A DNA stretch of 64,000 bases from the NCBI RefSeq assembly GCF_029227915.1, contig NC_079882.1:14408501-14472500 (forward strand). Direction: 5' to 3'. The stretch comes from Hydractinia symbiolongicarpus. Its lineage: Eukaryota > Cnidaria > Hydrozoa > Anthoathecata > Hydractiniidae. Made by a program: the position numbers and the translations under genes. A model generated the notes under the pieces. That model saw only the letters and a program-made list of their open reading frames with translations. It made no database searches and was not told the DNA's origin. Positions 1-9,912 of this stretch are shown here, piece after piece. Numbering within the stretch: position 1 is the first letter of the stretch; each line of letters starts with the position of its first letter.

Positions 1-2
1 AG

Positions 3-176
3 ATGTACCGTCCTTCAACAAAATCAAACCGTCACCACAGCTCACCAAAACTCGTATACAAGACCCCGTACTGCCCAGCCTGTAAGGGACCTCTTGTCAA
101 CAACCACGACGGCGCGTGGATTTGTTCCGATTGCCTTTCTACATATTCAAAAATACATAAAAAACAGGGCGTTTAA
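3..176 (+). CDS. Small zinc-ribbon protein upstream of the Polinton ATPase
   Basis: A 57-residue open frame from an ATG at base 3 to a TAA at 174-176. It has two cysteine pairs, CPAC near residue 24 and CSDC near residue 42, spaced as in a one-knuckle zinc ribbon, in a basic background. The ATPase start lies five bases downstream, so the two look co-linear. The gene is missing from the other ATPase loci here (24.0 kb and 42.1 kb), where capsid sequence runs straight into the ATPase. The start may lie further upstream, outside the window. I do not recognise a named family; a nucleic-acid-binding or virion role is only a guess. Confidence 0.55.
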   Translation: MYRPSTKSNRHHSSPKLVYKTPYCPACKGPLVNNHDGAWICSDCLSTYSKIHKKQGV

Positions 177-180
177 TAAA
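171..180 (+). promoter_or_regulatory. AT-rich start-abutting motif (ATPase copy A)
   Basis: TTTAATAAA touches the ATG at 181. It is one instance of the motif seen at most Polinton gene starts in this window. It also contains AATAAA and could serve as a poly(A) signal for the preceding zinc-ribbon gene. Confidence 0.4.
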
Positions 181-747
181 ATGCTAGAAGTTGTCAAGGA
201 ACCGCACACCTGCATTTTTACAGGCCCGACAAGTTGTGGGAAAACAACGTGTTCTAAACCTGCTTGAAAATGAGTACAAAAAATACTACTACAACATACG
301 AACTATATGGTGGAATAGCACCTACCTCGAGAGATCCCCGCTTTGGAAGGGCGAATTTGTGTTGTTAATTAATCCTAAGGACCAACTCTTTTAGTGGATC
401 CAAAAATTGCCTTCCTTGCTCGCGGGTGAAGAGACGTTGTTTGTCATTGACGACTGTATGGACGACGAGAGTTTCGACAAGCGGAGACAATTCCTGCTTG
501 AGCTTGCTATTTCAAGTAGGCACCGCAAGCATAGCCTATGGCTACTAACGCTATCGTATACTGCTTTACCGAAGAACCTTCGAAGGCAGAAAAACAGCTC
601 TTCCTCTGGTACCCCAATAAACGGTCAGATATGAAGATAATCGGTGAAGAGACGAACATGGATTTGGATTTGGATTTTATCAAGGCTGAGTTAAAGAAGT
701 CCAAGCATGAATGCCTTTATGTAAGGTTGGAACATCCTAGGATTTAG
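181..747 (+). pseudogene. Polinton DNA-packaging ATPase (FtsK/HerA, A32-like), copy A
   Basis: This is the genome-packaging ATPase that in Polintons would pump DNA into the capsid. The start at 181 reads into a Walker A P-loop, GPTSCGKT, at about residues 15-22. The frame then shifts near base 252. The Walker B region appears in the piece at 407-634 (LFVIDDCMDD), followed by the conserved RHRKHSLWLLT stretch. Another frame change at about 540 leads to the C-terminus, which ends at the TAG 745-747. At least three frame breaks make it non-functional. It matches the copies at 23998-24578 and 41.5-42.1 kb piece by piece, so the family call is firm. Confidence 0.85.
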
Positions 748-754
748 AAAATTC

Positions 755-1965
755 TCGAGTGACCATACAAAAAAACTGATTCTACCTGAAGATATAACAA
801 AGAAGTCGTCGCAAATTTGGCTTTTCAGCACAGTACCTGCCGAAGAAATTGAGACCCTGTTTCAAACGTGCGGATCATGGTAGGTTTCTAGGGATTAAAA
901 AAATTAAAAATATGGTGATACCTTCAATGTTCCTATCTATCAGGTCTGAAATAGTAGGGTTCAAGGGAGCCCATAGGACAGCCCCCCTTGGTAAGTCGAA
1001 AAACCAACATGATGTATTCGTCACGTTGGATGGTGCTCTTGAGATTGCTAAAAAATCAAAAAAACTGAAGGCTGCACAGCTTACCAGATGGCTTACAAAA
1101 AAAGGTGTTGAAAAATTGCAGGATGAACTTGAAAAGCAACGTCAGACCATCAAAGAAAGAGGTATTGCCAGCGCCCTTCTAGAGGACGATCTTGATGTCA
1201 GGGATGAACAGCTTAGTCTTCTTAAGCAAGACAACTCGAAACTACGGCAGAGACATGTTCCACACCGATATCAATATGACAACGTGCTATGCGTGGTTGC
1301 TAAAAACGATCCTCACGAGCATGAAAAAAGGCCTACACAAGCACTACATCATCCGATGCCAACATAAGCAACTCAGCACAAGAATAAATACGTTAAAAAA
1401 ATACGTTCGAAGGGATGAGATTGAGATTGTTATCAAATCAAAAAAACCCAAGGCTTTAGCTTTGACAAAATGGCTAGCTCGAAAAGGTGCCGAAAAATTG
1501 CAAGATGAGATCAGGGAGCAGCGTCAGACCATCGAGGACAGGGATATGGCCCTGGCGCTCCTTGAAGATGATCTAGACGATAGACACAAGCAACTGGTGG
1601 TGCTGGGGGGACGAACTTGAGGACAGGGATTGACAACTCGTGGTGGTCCAAGACCAAGTAGTAACATTACAGCAACGTGCCGTGCCCTACCTCAAAGATC
1701 CCCAAAAAGATAACGGTATGGTCGTGATCCAGAAGAACAACAACAATCCCTTTCCATACATGGCCCTCTGGTGGCCAACAGGGGTACGTGGCGCAAAAGA
1801 TTCGGAACAAACTTGTTGACTACCCCAATGGTGAGGTTGTGGTGCTAGCAGAGACGCCAAATGGCATTGTACACTACAACTATCGAAGTAAACCCCGATC
1901 GTGTGAGACATTTTAGACTTGGTAAACATTATACTCATGAATGTCTCCTAGAGCTTGCGGAATGA
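755..1965 (+). pseudogene. BRO-type DNA-binding protein, tandemly rearranged copy A
   Basis: Several frames carry parts of a Bro-N type protein: a FKRADHGRFLGI segment, a VTLDGALEIAKKSKK segment followed by LTRWLTKKGVEKLQDEL, then coiled-coil heptads and a C-terminal domain. After the first C-terminal domain (about 1250-1390) the sequence jumps back into the middle of a second Bro-N copy (SKKPKALALTKWLARKG, about 1436-1500). A second coiled coil and a different C-terminal piece follow, ending near 1965. This looks like unequal recombination between two BRO genes. BRO proteins are common accessory DNA-binding proteins of large DNA viruses and Polintons. It lies just after the ATPase, the same order as at 24.0-25.9 kb. 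Confidence 0.7.
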
Positions 1966-2282
1966 GTCTTTATGACCTTCTATCAAATGTTAAATAGCAT
2001 CAAGGGCCTCAATAGGGGAGGGACTCTAAACCCCTCCCCTGTGGAATGTCAAAATGATATCTTCGTCTTGCTGCCCTACCCCATTTTAGATCCGTTTGGC
2101 CCCACTAAAAGCCATTGAAATAACAACAACAATGGAAGCATACGTACAATAAAAACAACTGAAAAATATGTAAAATATTCATTTACTTGTACTACGATGC
2201 TGTATTGAGGCAGAGTCAGTGACTGGTTATTGCCCGCAATGTTTGGAAACTTTTAGGTTTCGAGATGGAGGCTTTGAATACC
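1966..2282. other. Stretch without a recognisable gene
   Basis: No convincing coding potential. It separates the BRO remnant from a leftward coiled-coil frame and contains the end of the Polinton block derived from the ATPase side. Confidence 0.4.
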
Positions 2283-2762
2283 CTAGTGACGAAGAGCTTT
2301 TAAATAGGGTAGCGTCAGGGGAAAAAGCATGGGCAACATTCGCAAGAAAAAAGAAGAGAAAAAGTTAGAGAATGCTGTAATATTATTCTGTGAAGGCGTC
2401 TGTGCATTTTTTGTGATATAATTTTCATCAGTATTTTTTAAGAACAATCGCAGGATTTCGTCCTTAGAACTCAACTGCTCCCTCAGAAATTGAATTTCCT
2501 TCAATAGGTGATCAATAAGAACTTCATTCTTACCGTTAATGATTTCACTCACGTCTTTAAAAATTTCAAGCTTCAGTTCTCGTTTTTCTGATTCCAACAA
2601 CTTTTTGTTAATTATTTTTTTAGTCGAGCTGATGAAATTTGCTGTATTAACTAAAGTGGGTGACATACTTTGTTCAGTGAAGTCCATTGGATTCTTTTCA
2701 AGATTGTCTATAAGATTTTCGATGTTAATCCTGTTTGTGGATTCGTTCGATGTTACCTCCAT
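2283..2762 (-). CDS. Coiled-coil protein of unknown family, ORF1-like
   Basis: An unbroken 159-residue frame from an ATG at 2762. Residues about 55-105 form a charged helical segment rich in Lys, Glu and Leu with heptad spacing, including HLLKEIQFLREQLSSKDEI. The C-terminus is hydrophobic and Phe/Leu/Pro-rich, resembling a possible membrane tail. The coiled-coil style resembles ORF1 proteins of cnidarian LINE elements, which would make it an insertion into the Polinton, but no reverse transcriptase lies beside it. It interrupts what should be the continuation of the integrase at 2836-3003. It could also be a virion accessory gene. Family not recognised. Confidence 0.4.
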   Translation of the reverse strand: MEVTSNESTNRINIENLIDNLEKNPMDFTEQSMSPTLVNTANFISSTKKIINKKLLESEKRELKLEIFKDVSEIINGKNEVLIDHLLKEIQFLREQLSSKDEILRLFLKNTDENYITKNAQTPSQNNITAFSNFFSSFFLRMLPMLFPLTLPYLKALRH

Positions 2763-2835
2763 CTTGCACGCACGTCGCTAACAGCAATCCAGTATCCTCA
2801 ATTTCCACCTCTACTGGGATCCCACTGCTGCTAAA

Positions 2836-3003
2836 TTAAATATCGACTAGATCAAACAGCCAGTGAGTGACGAGCTTTTTTGATAGGTTACTTTGCTTCG
2901 CGAGGAATTTGATGGCTTTGTGTCCAGTCCAGAGATGTTCTGGTATGTAGTAAATATTGCTTAATTTTTCCGCTTCTTCCTCGGTAATAAGTGCTTTTGA
3001 CAT
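2836..3003 (-). pseudogene. Polinton integrase, N-terminal fragment (copy A)
   Basis: It starts at an ATG at 3003 and runs 55 codons to a stop at 2836-2838. The first residues, MSKALITEEEAEKLSNIYY, match the N-termini of the integrases at 27.0 kb and 37.6 kb (EEDAKKLSSIYYNPEHL and EEEAEEMSKIYYNPEHL). Only the N-terminal zinc-finger-like lead and first helix remain; the DDE catalytic core is gone. The stop is followed by unrelated sequence, so this is a deletion remnant. Confidence 0.65.
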
Positions 3004-3029
3004 GTTACATATTACATGTCAAAAACGTT

Positions 3030-3356
3030 CTACAAATACTTGTAGGCAACAAATCCTAGAAGGGTCAAGGAGCCAACAATGAAGGTTAGATTTTTTCCTA
3101 CCATGTTCGCAAATCTGACTTCCCCCACAATCCTTGCACTGCGCTTTTATCCTTTGATGCTCGCAAATCTGACTCCACCCGCAGTCTTTGCATATTGATC
3201 TCCGCCTTTGATGCTCGCAAATCTGACTCTCCCGCAGTCTTTGCAGCATGCCCTTAACTTTTCATGGGGGCAAATCTGACTTCCCTTACAGTCTTTACAG
3301 TGAGAACTCTGCTTTTCATGGGGGCAAACCTGACTCCCCCCACATTCCTTACACGT
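3030..3356 (-). pseudogene. Zinc-ribbon repeat protein fused by deletion to a small membrane protein tail
   Basis: Read leftward, it has six or so short repeats of the form CKxCGGSQICEH, each carrying the CxxC and CxH spacing of a zinc ribbon. One frame change lies near 3240. The repeats join directly to a hydrophobic tail (FIVGSLTLLGFVAYKYL, stop at 3030). That tail is the C-terminus of the small membrane gene found at 27.05-27.44 kb. In the 27-28 kb copy these are two genes separated by an HNH domain, so roughly 1 kb including HNH has been deleted here. Confidence 0.65.
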
Positions 3357-3454
3357 TTATTACAGACCTGAAGATCCTCCAGCGCCAACGCCCAGGCCAA
3401 CACCAGGAGATTAACAGGGTGTTCCGGGAGGTAGAGGGAAGAGATACTAAAATC

Positions 3455-4522
3455 AAAGGTTGATAGTTTTTACGAACGTCTTAGCGAGGAACTGGGGTTG
3501 ACGCCCTCTGCGAGATTTTACAACGAGTTTGAAATGACGGGGGATCAACTTGCTGTCGATGGTATACTGATTACGAATTGTAATGGTGAATTAAATAGCG
3601 TTGGCCAGATACGAAGGTTGTTAGGTAAGGAGCGTTTGATAGCCATAGGGTTTACCAACTATGAAACACCCAACAAAGGCAGTAAGGCAATGGCCTAGAA
3701 ACTCCTGAACGAGATCGTTAACGTTGAGGAGAAGGCTGATAATATCGAAATGATGCCATTGCTCGAGAATGCTCTAGATGAAACTGAGAGCCTTATCGAA
3801 GATACTTCCTTTGGCCGCAACGAAGTCTTTACCGAACGCGAGAGAAGGGGGCTTAACCTCGAACTTCAAACCTTAAGAGGTAACTTGAAAAACTTGAAAA
3901 GCAAGATGATCCTATACGACAGCGAGATTGGCAAGGCAGAGGCCAAAGTGAAAGAACTCGAGGCTAAGAAAGCTGGGGAAACTGAGGAACAACAAGCTAC
4001 CTTGGACAGGGATATAGCGAAGGTCAACGAAGAGCTTGAAAACCTGCAGGATCAAAAAGAGGCCACGCGAGAAGCGCACGGACTATTATCCTCCGGCATT
4101 CATAGCCACCTGAAGGCCATGAAAGACACCCCGATGAAAATCGCCGGAGATGACACGTCTCTGCTTAAAAAGCTCAAGATGCTCTTCAAAGAGCAGGTCT
4201 TACCATAGCCAGCATCGTCTCGGCTTTTGGTCTACTGATTTCCACCATCGTACTCGCAGTTCCGGGAGAAAGCGCTGGAGGTGCCGCAGGAAGAAGTGCC
4301 GTAGGGAAGGGATTTGTGCAAAAGCAGCTGGAAAAGCTTGGAAAATTTTTAGAATACTTGGCAGGTAAGGCAGGTGCTGCATTACCTGGCATTACTGGTA
4401 CGGTTGTCTCGTTCTTTTTCAGGGTAGCAGCAAAAATTGTCGAATATGCAGCCAAACAACTGTACACGACAATCGCTGCTGCCGTTGCTTTTGTTGTGGC
4501 CTACGTTGGTAGGAGAAAATAA
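3455..4522 (+). pseudogene. Polinton coiled-coil/membrane virion-type protein, copy A
   Basis: Large pieces are readable. An N-terminal domain (about 3455-3698) contains LYVDG-like and VGQIRRLLGKERL segments. A long coiled coil follows (about 3840-4100; repeated Lys/Glu/Leu heptads, SKMILYDSEIGKAEAKVKEL), then a C-terminal part with two hydrophobic segments, LTIASIVSAFGLLISTIVLAV and a final TTIAAAVAFVVAYVG. An internal TAG at 3696-3698 and a frameshift near 4196 break it. The same gene lies at 21487-22734 on the minus strand, beside the major capsid gene. Location and membrane helices suggest a virion membrane or scaffold role, inferred only. Confidence 0.65.
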
Positions 4523-4553
4523 GTCTAATATGTCAATGAAACACATTAGACCT
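4521..4553. terminator. Stem-loop at a gene end (AGTCTAAT...ACATTAGACT type)
   Basis: Arms GTCTAATATGT and ACACATTAGAC flank a seven-base loop and overlap the stop codon of the coiled-coil gene. Related hairpins sit at 21431-21463, 29594-29625 and 38729-38757, all at ends of Polinton genes. A 3-prime processing or termination signal is inferred. Confidence 0.4.
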
Positions 4554-4619
4554 TACTTAAGCCAGATTAGGAGGATGATGAGCCCTACTCCCGCCGTGAT
4601 CAATGCGGTCTTGGTATCT

Positions 4620-5718
4620 TCATGTTCTTCCCCCTGTGGGTTTCCCTGTGTTCAGGGGTTGGGTTAATAGTATGCCTAGGGGGTGATTTGATAATATGCC
4701 TAGGAGGTGGTTTGATAGCCTGTTTAGGCGTTGGATTGATAATATGCCTGGGTGAGATTTGATGGCACGCTCCGTAGGCTTCGCAATAGGCTTGTTATTC
4801 ACGTCAATCTGGACCCCAACGTTTACATTTGCAGGCGCGATCAAGATATTGTTGTTGTACCCCTCAATTTTACCTATACACAGGTTCATATCACAAGGCA
4901 ACATGTCCAGGCTGGGCATGACGGCAAAATTAACCGGAGTTCGGGCATGTTGTAGCACTTTTTGGAATTGGGTTATGTCACTCCTTACATTCTCTTCCCG
5001 CCGCACCATACTTTAAAGTTTTTGCAACAAAATTTGCCTGACCGTATAGTTGTCCGCACCAGACCCGAATAAGGATGTCTTAGCAACCCAAGCAACAAAA
5101 CCACGTAGACGCGGATACTTTTACTCAATTTTGTCAGACCTTCCGACGTAAGACCGACTTGTCGGCATTATGAATTTTGCGCGGTCACCATCAACCTGTG
5201 GCCACCATGAACCATTTGGGGGGTGACGACATTACCGCCTTAAATTTATAGAGACTATCAGGGTTTGCACCGTATTCGCGACACACTTGTGCGTATCCGG
5301 AGGTTGATAAGGGATTTTTGTACTGGGCAAACTTATCGTCAAATGGCATGGGTACCTTCATTCTTGCCAGAATACGACGAATGTGGCAATACACGTGAAA
5401 CTGAAATATCGAGTTGACGAGTTGTACGGACCCCGTCATCTATTTAGCAGAGATGCCCAATGCCGTTGTTGTGCAATGTGTTGCAAAATTTACCTGAATG
5501 TTCTAGTAGTCCAAGACTTGTCCTGTCCAACCAACTTTTTCATTAAGGTAGGTTGCTGGAATTTTGTTGGCATATTTGCTAAACTCGGGGAATACCACGG
5601 AAATATTTGATTTTGTAGACACGTACAGGTCCTGATGTTCCAGGTTCGTGATACCAAGAGGCCATTCTCCCCTGTTTGACTTGCACTTTGCCTTGGGGTT
5701 TTACGAATACATGTTCAT
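4620..5718 (-). pseudogene. Conserved Polinton gene of unknown function (copy A)
   Basis: The inferred start is the ATG at 5716-5718, followed five codons later by a TAA; in the 20.9 kb copy that position is a sense codon. Downstream are long readable pieces: VFPEFSKYANKIPATYLNEK, a clean frame at 5191-5439 with FQFHVYCHIRRILARMKVPM and SPPKWFMVATG, then broken pieces. A C-terminal frame at 4620-5009 carries several near-identical short Ile/Pro-rich repeats. The gene is divergent from the penton-like gene at 5737 and sits in the capsid-gene block. I do not know its function; a virion surface component is possible. The N-terminal half recurs at 20.9-21.2 kb. Confidence 0.55.
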
Positions 5719-5739
5719 CCTTTCTTAGAAGAAAGGATG
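5716..5739. promoter_or_regulatory. Perfect palindrome holding two divergent start codons
   Basis: Two perfect 11-base arms with an AG centre. The outer three bases of each arm are the start codons of the divergent genes on either side (minus ATG at 5718-5716, plus ATG at 5737-5739). The leader of both would therefore be only a few bases long. Confidence 0.45.
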
Positions 5740-6363
5740 AAGCAGCTCTACGTTACCGACATTGAAAAACCCACAATGTTTGAGGATTACCAAGGGCAGG
5801 ACACGGGCATTGCCCTAAAGTCCATCAGTATCCTATGTGCCTGAACTTTTACACCGACAATGAATTCATCATCCGTAAGGTAGGGCCTTATCAGAGGGTT
5901 ACCCGAATCGAGATCATGAATGGTCTGTACAGGATTGAGGATTTGGCGACTATCGTCAATGGTCAGGCACAGGACAAAATCAAGCTGTTTGTCATAAAAA
6001 ATGGACTCTGCAGGCTCCGTGTCAATGACGGGTACACGGTGGTCATTAACAGACCACTGCAAGAGCTCATGGGCCTACCTGCTCCAACTGGTGGAAAGTA
6101 CTATACAAAAGGCGACTATGATGCATTCTACGGGACTGACATTTACATTCGGCTACGACTTGTTTGCCCTCAGTTGGATGAATGTGATGCCCTACTGCAT
6201 GAAAAAAAAGTCTGAAATTGTCGCTTTGCTCCCCACTAAAGAGTTGAATGCCTGGGGAACATGCTTACATGGAGTTTTCACACTCCAATTTACCTTCCTT
6301 TGAAGGGCTCGACAGATCGCCTCAAGTTTATGCTTATGAACATCACCACGACAAAAAGTTTTA
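5737..6363 (+). pseudogene. Polinton penton-like minor capsid protein, copy A
   Basis: The frame starts at ATG 5737. After a short break it continues as a 126-codon open stretch (5835-6215) containing GLYRIEDLATIVNGQAQDKI and a RLRVNDGYTVVI strand-rich region. The reading then shifts near 6210 into a segment with LPTKELNAWGTCLHGVF, and again after 6300, ending near 6363. The second half has the alternating hydrophobic pattern of a jelly-roll domain. The same layout is seen at 19.43-20.88 kb. Polintons are known to encode a single jelly-roll penton protein beside the major capsid gene. The assignment rests on position and pattern, not on a database match. Confidence 0.5.
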
Positions 6364-7135
6364 GTTTACGGGGATTACGATGCGTTTGCTCATAGAATAA
6401 ATGAACGATATAAACAAGTTGTATATCTATCAAATGCTTTTCCACGTTAATCCATGTCAAACTTGCAGATCCATATATAGCTAGCTAGCTATAGCTTACT
6501 GTAAAAAAACGTCCTTTAAGTCTTTCTATAGCTAGCTGTAATTTTTATTTCTTCTTGCCAATGTGCACTGATAATGAGAGAATAGTGTTTCGTTTTAACC
6601 ATTACTTTATTCCCCACAACACAAAATGTATGGTATATGTAGCTTGCAACTTCAGAAAGCTAACCCCTAAAACCAACATCAACAATATGTCTTCTCTTGC
6701 GTCTCTTTAAAAGTCAGTAAATTAAGTTTTCTCCGATTCCAACATCTTACCCATGTCAATATACCACAAAGAGGGTTAGCAACACCATTTAAACGTGTTA
6801 ATAAAAAAGCAAAACGTCAGTTAAAGTAAAAAATTATTTGAAGAACCATCAGGCAGGATTTTGCATTTCTGCCTCTTTTCGCAGCACTAACCAGAATAGT
6901 TGTGAAAAACTGACCATGAAAATTATTTGGGCTATCGAGCCAAATGAAAACAAGTCAAAAATTTGTCCCTACAAAGCGCTTAGCTAGCGCCCAGACTTGC
7001 GCGGTATGAAACTCCGTAATAGTATCTTTTGATATGATTTTCTTCTTTGTATAATTTTGCAACTTGTTTGTACAGATTTCTTTTTAAATCCTTTTAAAAC
7101 TTTCAATCACCTGTGGAGGAGTGTACTACTAACAA
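6364..7135. other. AT-rich non-coding stretch
   Basis: No gene seen. It contains short palindromic runs of the type TAGCTAGCTA at about 6475-6495 and again near 6530. The base composition shifts to the more AT-rich background typical of the non-Polinton parts of the window. Confidence 0.4.
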
Positions 7136-7437
7136 TACCGTAATGCTTCAAATAAACGCCCGGGGCGTTTATTAAATTTTTTGACATTTTTGGGGGGTGT
7201 CTATTCGAAGGGGGGCGTTTAAAGAGGGAGGCGTTTATTCCAACCTTAAACCTAAGATTTAGGAAAAAAGTAAGTAAGTAAGTAAGTATACTTTTTCTAT
7301 GGCCTTGAATAAACGCCCCTTATGAGGGAGGGGCGCCTATTAGAGGGGGCGTTTATTTAAAAAATGACTGAAAAGGAGGGGCGTCTATTCGAGGGGGCGT
7401 TTAAAAGAAGGGGGCGTTTATTCGAAGCATTACGGTA
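7136..7437. mobile_element. MITE with TACCGTAATGCTTC termini
   Basis: A 302-bp element. It begins TACCGTAATGCTTCAAATAA and ends with the inverse, with one mismatch over about 25 bases. TA at both tips fits a Tc1/mariner-type TA duplication. The inside is filled with repeated GGGGCGTTTATT-like units in both orientations and an AAGT tetranucleotide run. It has no coding capacity. One relative with similar ends spans 50394-52959. Confidence 0.75.
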
Positions 7438-9138
7438 ATCTATAGAATCGTTCAATTTTAGTAATCAAAAACCATAAAGAACTATAAAAACTGTTTTACC
7501 TATACGCGATTAGTGCAGCTTTGGCGATCGTTATTCGTCAACCATTTTCATTCAAATTAATTTTTTTTCTTGACGTTGACTGCTGCCCCATCCTGTTTTT
7601 TGTCACTGCCGAATTACCGATCAAAACAAATCAAATATACAAGAAAATGGAAAATGGAATAAATAAGGACAAATATCTCGTTAATTAATTTGTAAGTATT
7701 GCTATACATAAATCATTATTGCTACTCCTAGTGTTCTTGTGTTATAACGTGCATTTATCGCGTCTTTCAAGCCAGGCAACTAAAGTCCGGTCTGATTTCG
7801 ATTACTGCACTTATCATGAAAAAATAATACAATGATAGAAGAATTTCTTTTGCCCCAACTTTTAAAGCAGAAGATGCACTTTATCGATGTTCTAACTTAA
7901 CCAAATCTTACCCAAACCAAGAATGTTGAAAAAATATACCCTCAAAAATGAGTAGCAGATTTCATGGGTAATATTTAAAGTTTAAAATATACTCAATTTT
8001 ATCGTCCAAAATTGAAATCGAACAATGAAGTCTTCGTTTTAGCTCTTTCAAATAACGCCAAAATAAATAGCGTCAGCTTTTTATCTCTTTTGGATTTTCA
8101 ATGTTATTCGCCTGTGTTTAGGATTCTTTAATGCTATTCGTTAAAGGTGTCTTTTCTTCTTTCCTAGGAGGCGGAGGTAGCATGCTTACATAACTCTGTA
8201 GCCAGTATGGACCAAAACCAAAATTTGGTTTTGCGTTAAAAAAAATTGTTTGCCGTCACCTCACGCACCTTTCTTCTTTCTTCATTTCTTTACATTAATT
8301 TCTTGTAAGAGATTTGCATGTTTGCTTCATATTTTCTGGTGGCCGTATTGTTGCTAAAGCTAAAGCACATTTAAGACTAACCTCGAGGCTAGTCGTAAAT
8401 GAGTTTTAATTTAAGCAACAGGAAATAAAAGGAAAAAATATAACGGTCACATTGAAATTTGGTATGTTGCCATGGTGACGAGATTCACTTTCGAAACTTC
8501 TGGTGTAACCACATCATTAGATTTTAGGCTGTTTTGTTAAAAAAAATTCCCCCTAAAAGTTTCATGTTTCTCAAAATTATGTTCATCACCAATGCAGCCT
8601 GGTAATGTTTCTTGAATTTCGCCAAATTTGAGCCTGAGTTTATAAAAAAACGTGTGTTAGAAGAAGACAGTTTATTCTCGCTTTTTTGTCCAAAAATTCA
8701 TTTTAGTAACATTGGCCACTTTGTAGGCTATCTTGGTGCTTTATGTACTATAAATTCTTTACACTTACACACTTAATTTTTTTAACAACCCATAAGTACC
8801 CAGCAATTAATAGATTTATATCAAGGAAGCTCTTTAAACCACTAAAGTGTGGGACGACGAAATGCGGTGCTAAAGGTCAAAAATGTTTTTCGAGACGTGT
8901 TCGAGTGAGTGCTTTTTTGCATGTCTTTTAATTCCAATGGGATGTGATTCGCTCTTCTATAAATTTATTACAGGCACCAGCAAAGTGTTAATGTTTGAGA
9001 AATTAAAACTGTATTTGGAAACATTTGGTCATAGTTTCTCCTCTTTTAATAAATTGGTTCTTATACAACATTTTAACATCTATAATATAAATTTTGTGAC
9101 AGTCATCAAATATCTTTACATATTTTTTGTACAAACTG
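7438..9138. other. Non-coding stretch
   Basis: AT-rich, no supported gene. A minus-strand AATAAA lies at about 8965-8970, about 170 bases past the ankyrin gene stop, and is a candidate poly(A) signal for it. Confidence 0.4.
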
Positions 9139-9912
9139 TTAACTCGTGTGCCACGTAAATCGATTACCTTTTAAAAGTTCAGGGCTTTGGTTGTGTAGTA
9201 TGATATCTCTTGCTCCTTGACGCAATAGAGCACCGGCAAAGTTGTATTTTTTCATCAATATTGCATAATGAAAAGGAGGATTACCGCGAATGTCTTCTTT
9301 GTCTATATCTGCACCAAACGATTTCAAAATGGCGATACTTTCAGTTGAACCAACCATTGCTGCAAAATGAATTGCTGCAATGCCGTCGTCGTTCAGTTGG
9401 TTGATATCAAAGCTTGGATATGTTTTCATCACATGCTCCAGTAAATCGAAATCTTTATATTGCACTGCGTAAAACAGCATACAATGTGGATTCATTACGT
9501 CAGGATTACAGGATATTTTTAATTCCAATTTTGTTTTCGCTTGCTTTCTTTCCTTCTTTAACATCTTTTGATATTCTTTTTCACTAACAACACAAGATTT
9601 CACTTTTCTTTGATTATTGTTCCCCACAACTTCGCGGTTTTGTTTAAAACTATCAACTTGATTATCGTTAAGTCCTTCCGAAGCTGCTTCTACTGAGAAT
9701 GTGTTTGATCTATTAAAAATTCTTTTTATAAATGTTTTTGAGTTTGACATACTTGCTTTCTGGCTAATATGATCCTGTCTCAGTTTCATTTTTTGTTTAA
9801 TGCACAATTTGGTTTCCGATTCGTAGACGGTTATAAAAACGGCAATAAATATATTACATTTAATCCTTTCTGCGAGCCTGATGCTGATGAATAATAACGG
9901 AATGTTTGACAA
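9139..9912 (-). CDS. Ankyrin-repeat protein
   Basis: A single unbroken frame of 257 codons at most. The first ATG at 9912 gives a hydrophobic, unlikely lead; the ATGs at about 9789 or 9750 give a basic Ser/Asn-rich N-terminus and look better. The middle is charged (KEYQKMLKKERKQAKTKLEL). The C-terminal half holds about three ankyrin repeats: HCMLFYAVQYKDFDLLEHVM, GIAAIHFAAMVGSTESIAIL and GNPPFHYAILMKKYNFAGAL. Codon use and lack of breaks suggest a live host gene or a single large exon. Similar small ankyrin proteins bind partner proteins such as phosphatases; no partner can be named here. Confidence 0.7.
   Translation of the reverse strand: MSNIPLLFISIRLAERIKCNIFIAVFITVYESETKLCIKQKMKLRQDHISQKASMSNSKTFIKRIFNRSNTFSVEAASEGLNDNQVDSFKQNREVVGNNNQRKVKSCVVSEKEYQKMLKKERKQAKTKLELKISCNPDVMNPHCMLFYAVQYKDFDLLEHVMKTYPSFDINQLNDDGIAAIHFAAMVGSTESIAILKSFGADIDKEDIRGNPPFHYAILMKKYNFAGALLRQGARDIILHNQSPELLKGNRFTWHTS

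Noticed and set aside
1687-1938. Minus-strand 83-codon frame
   Set aside because: Overlaps readable BRO C-terminal codons on the plus strand.
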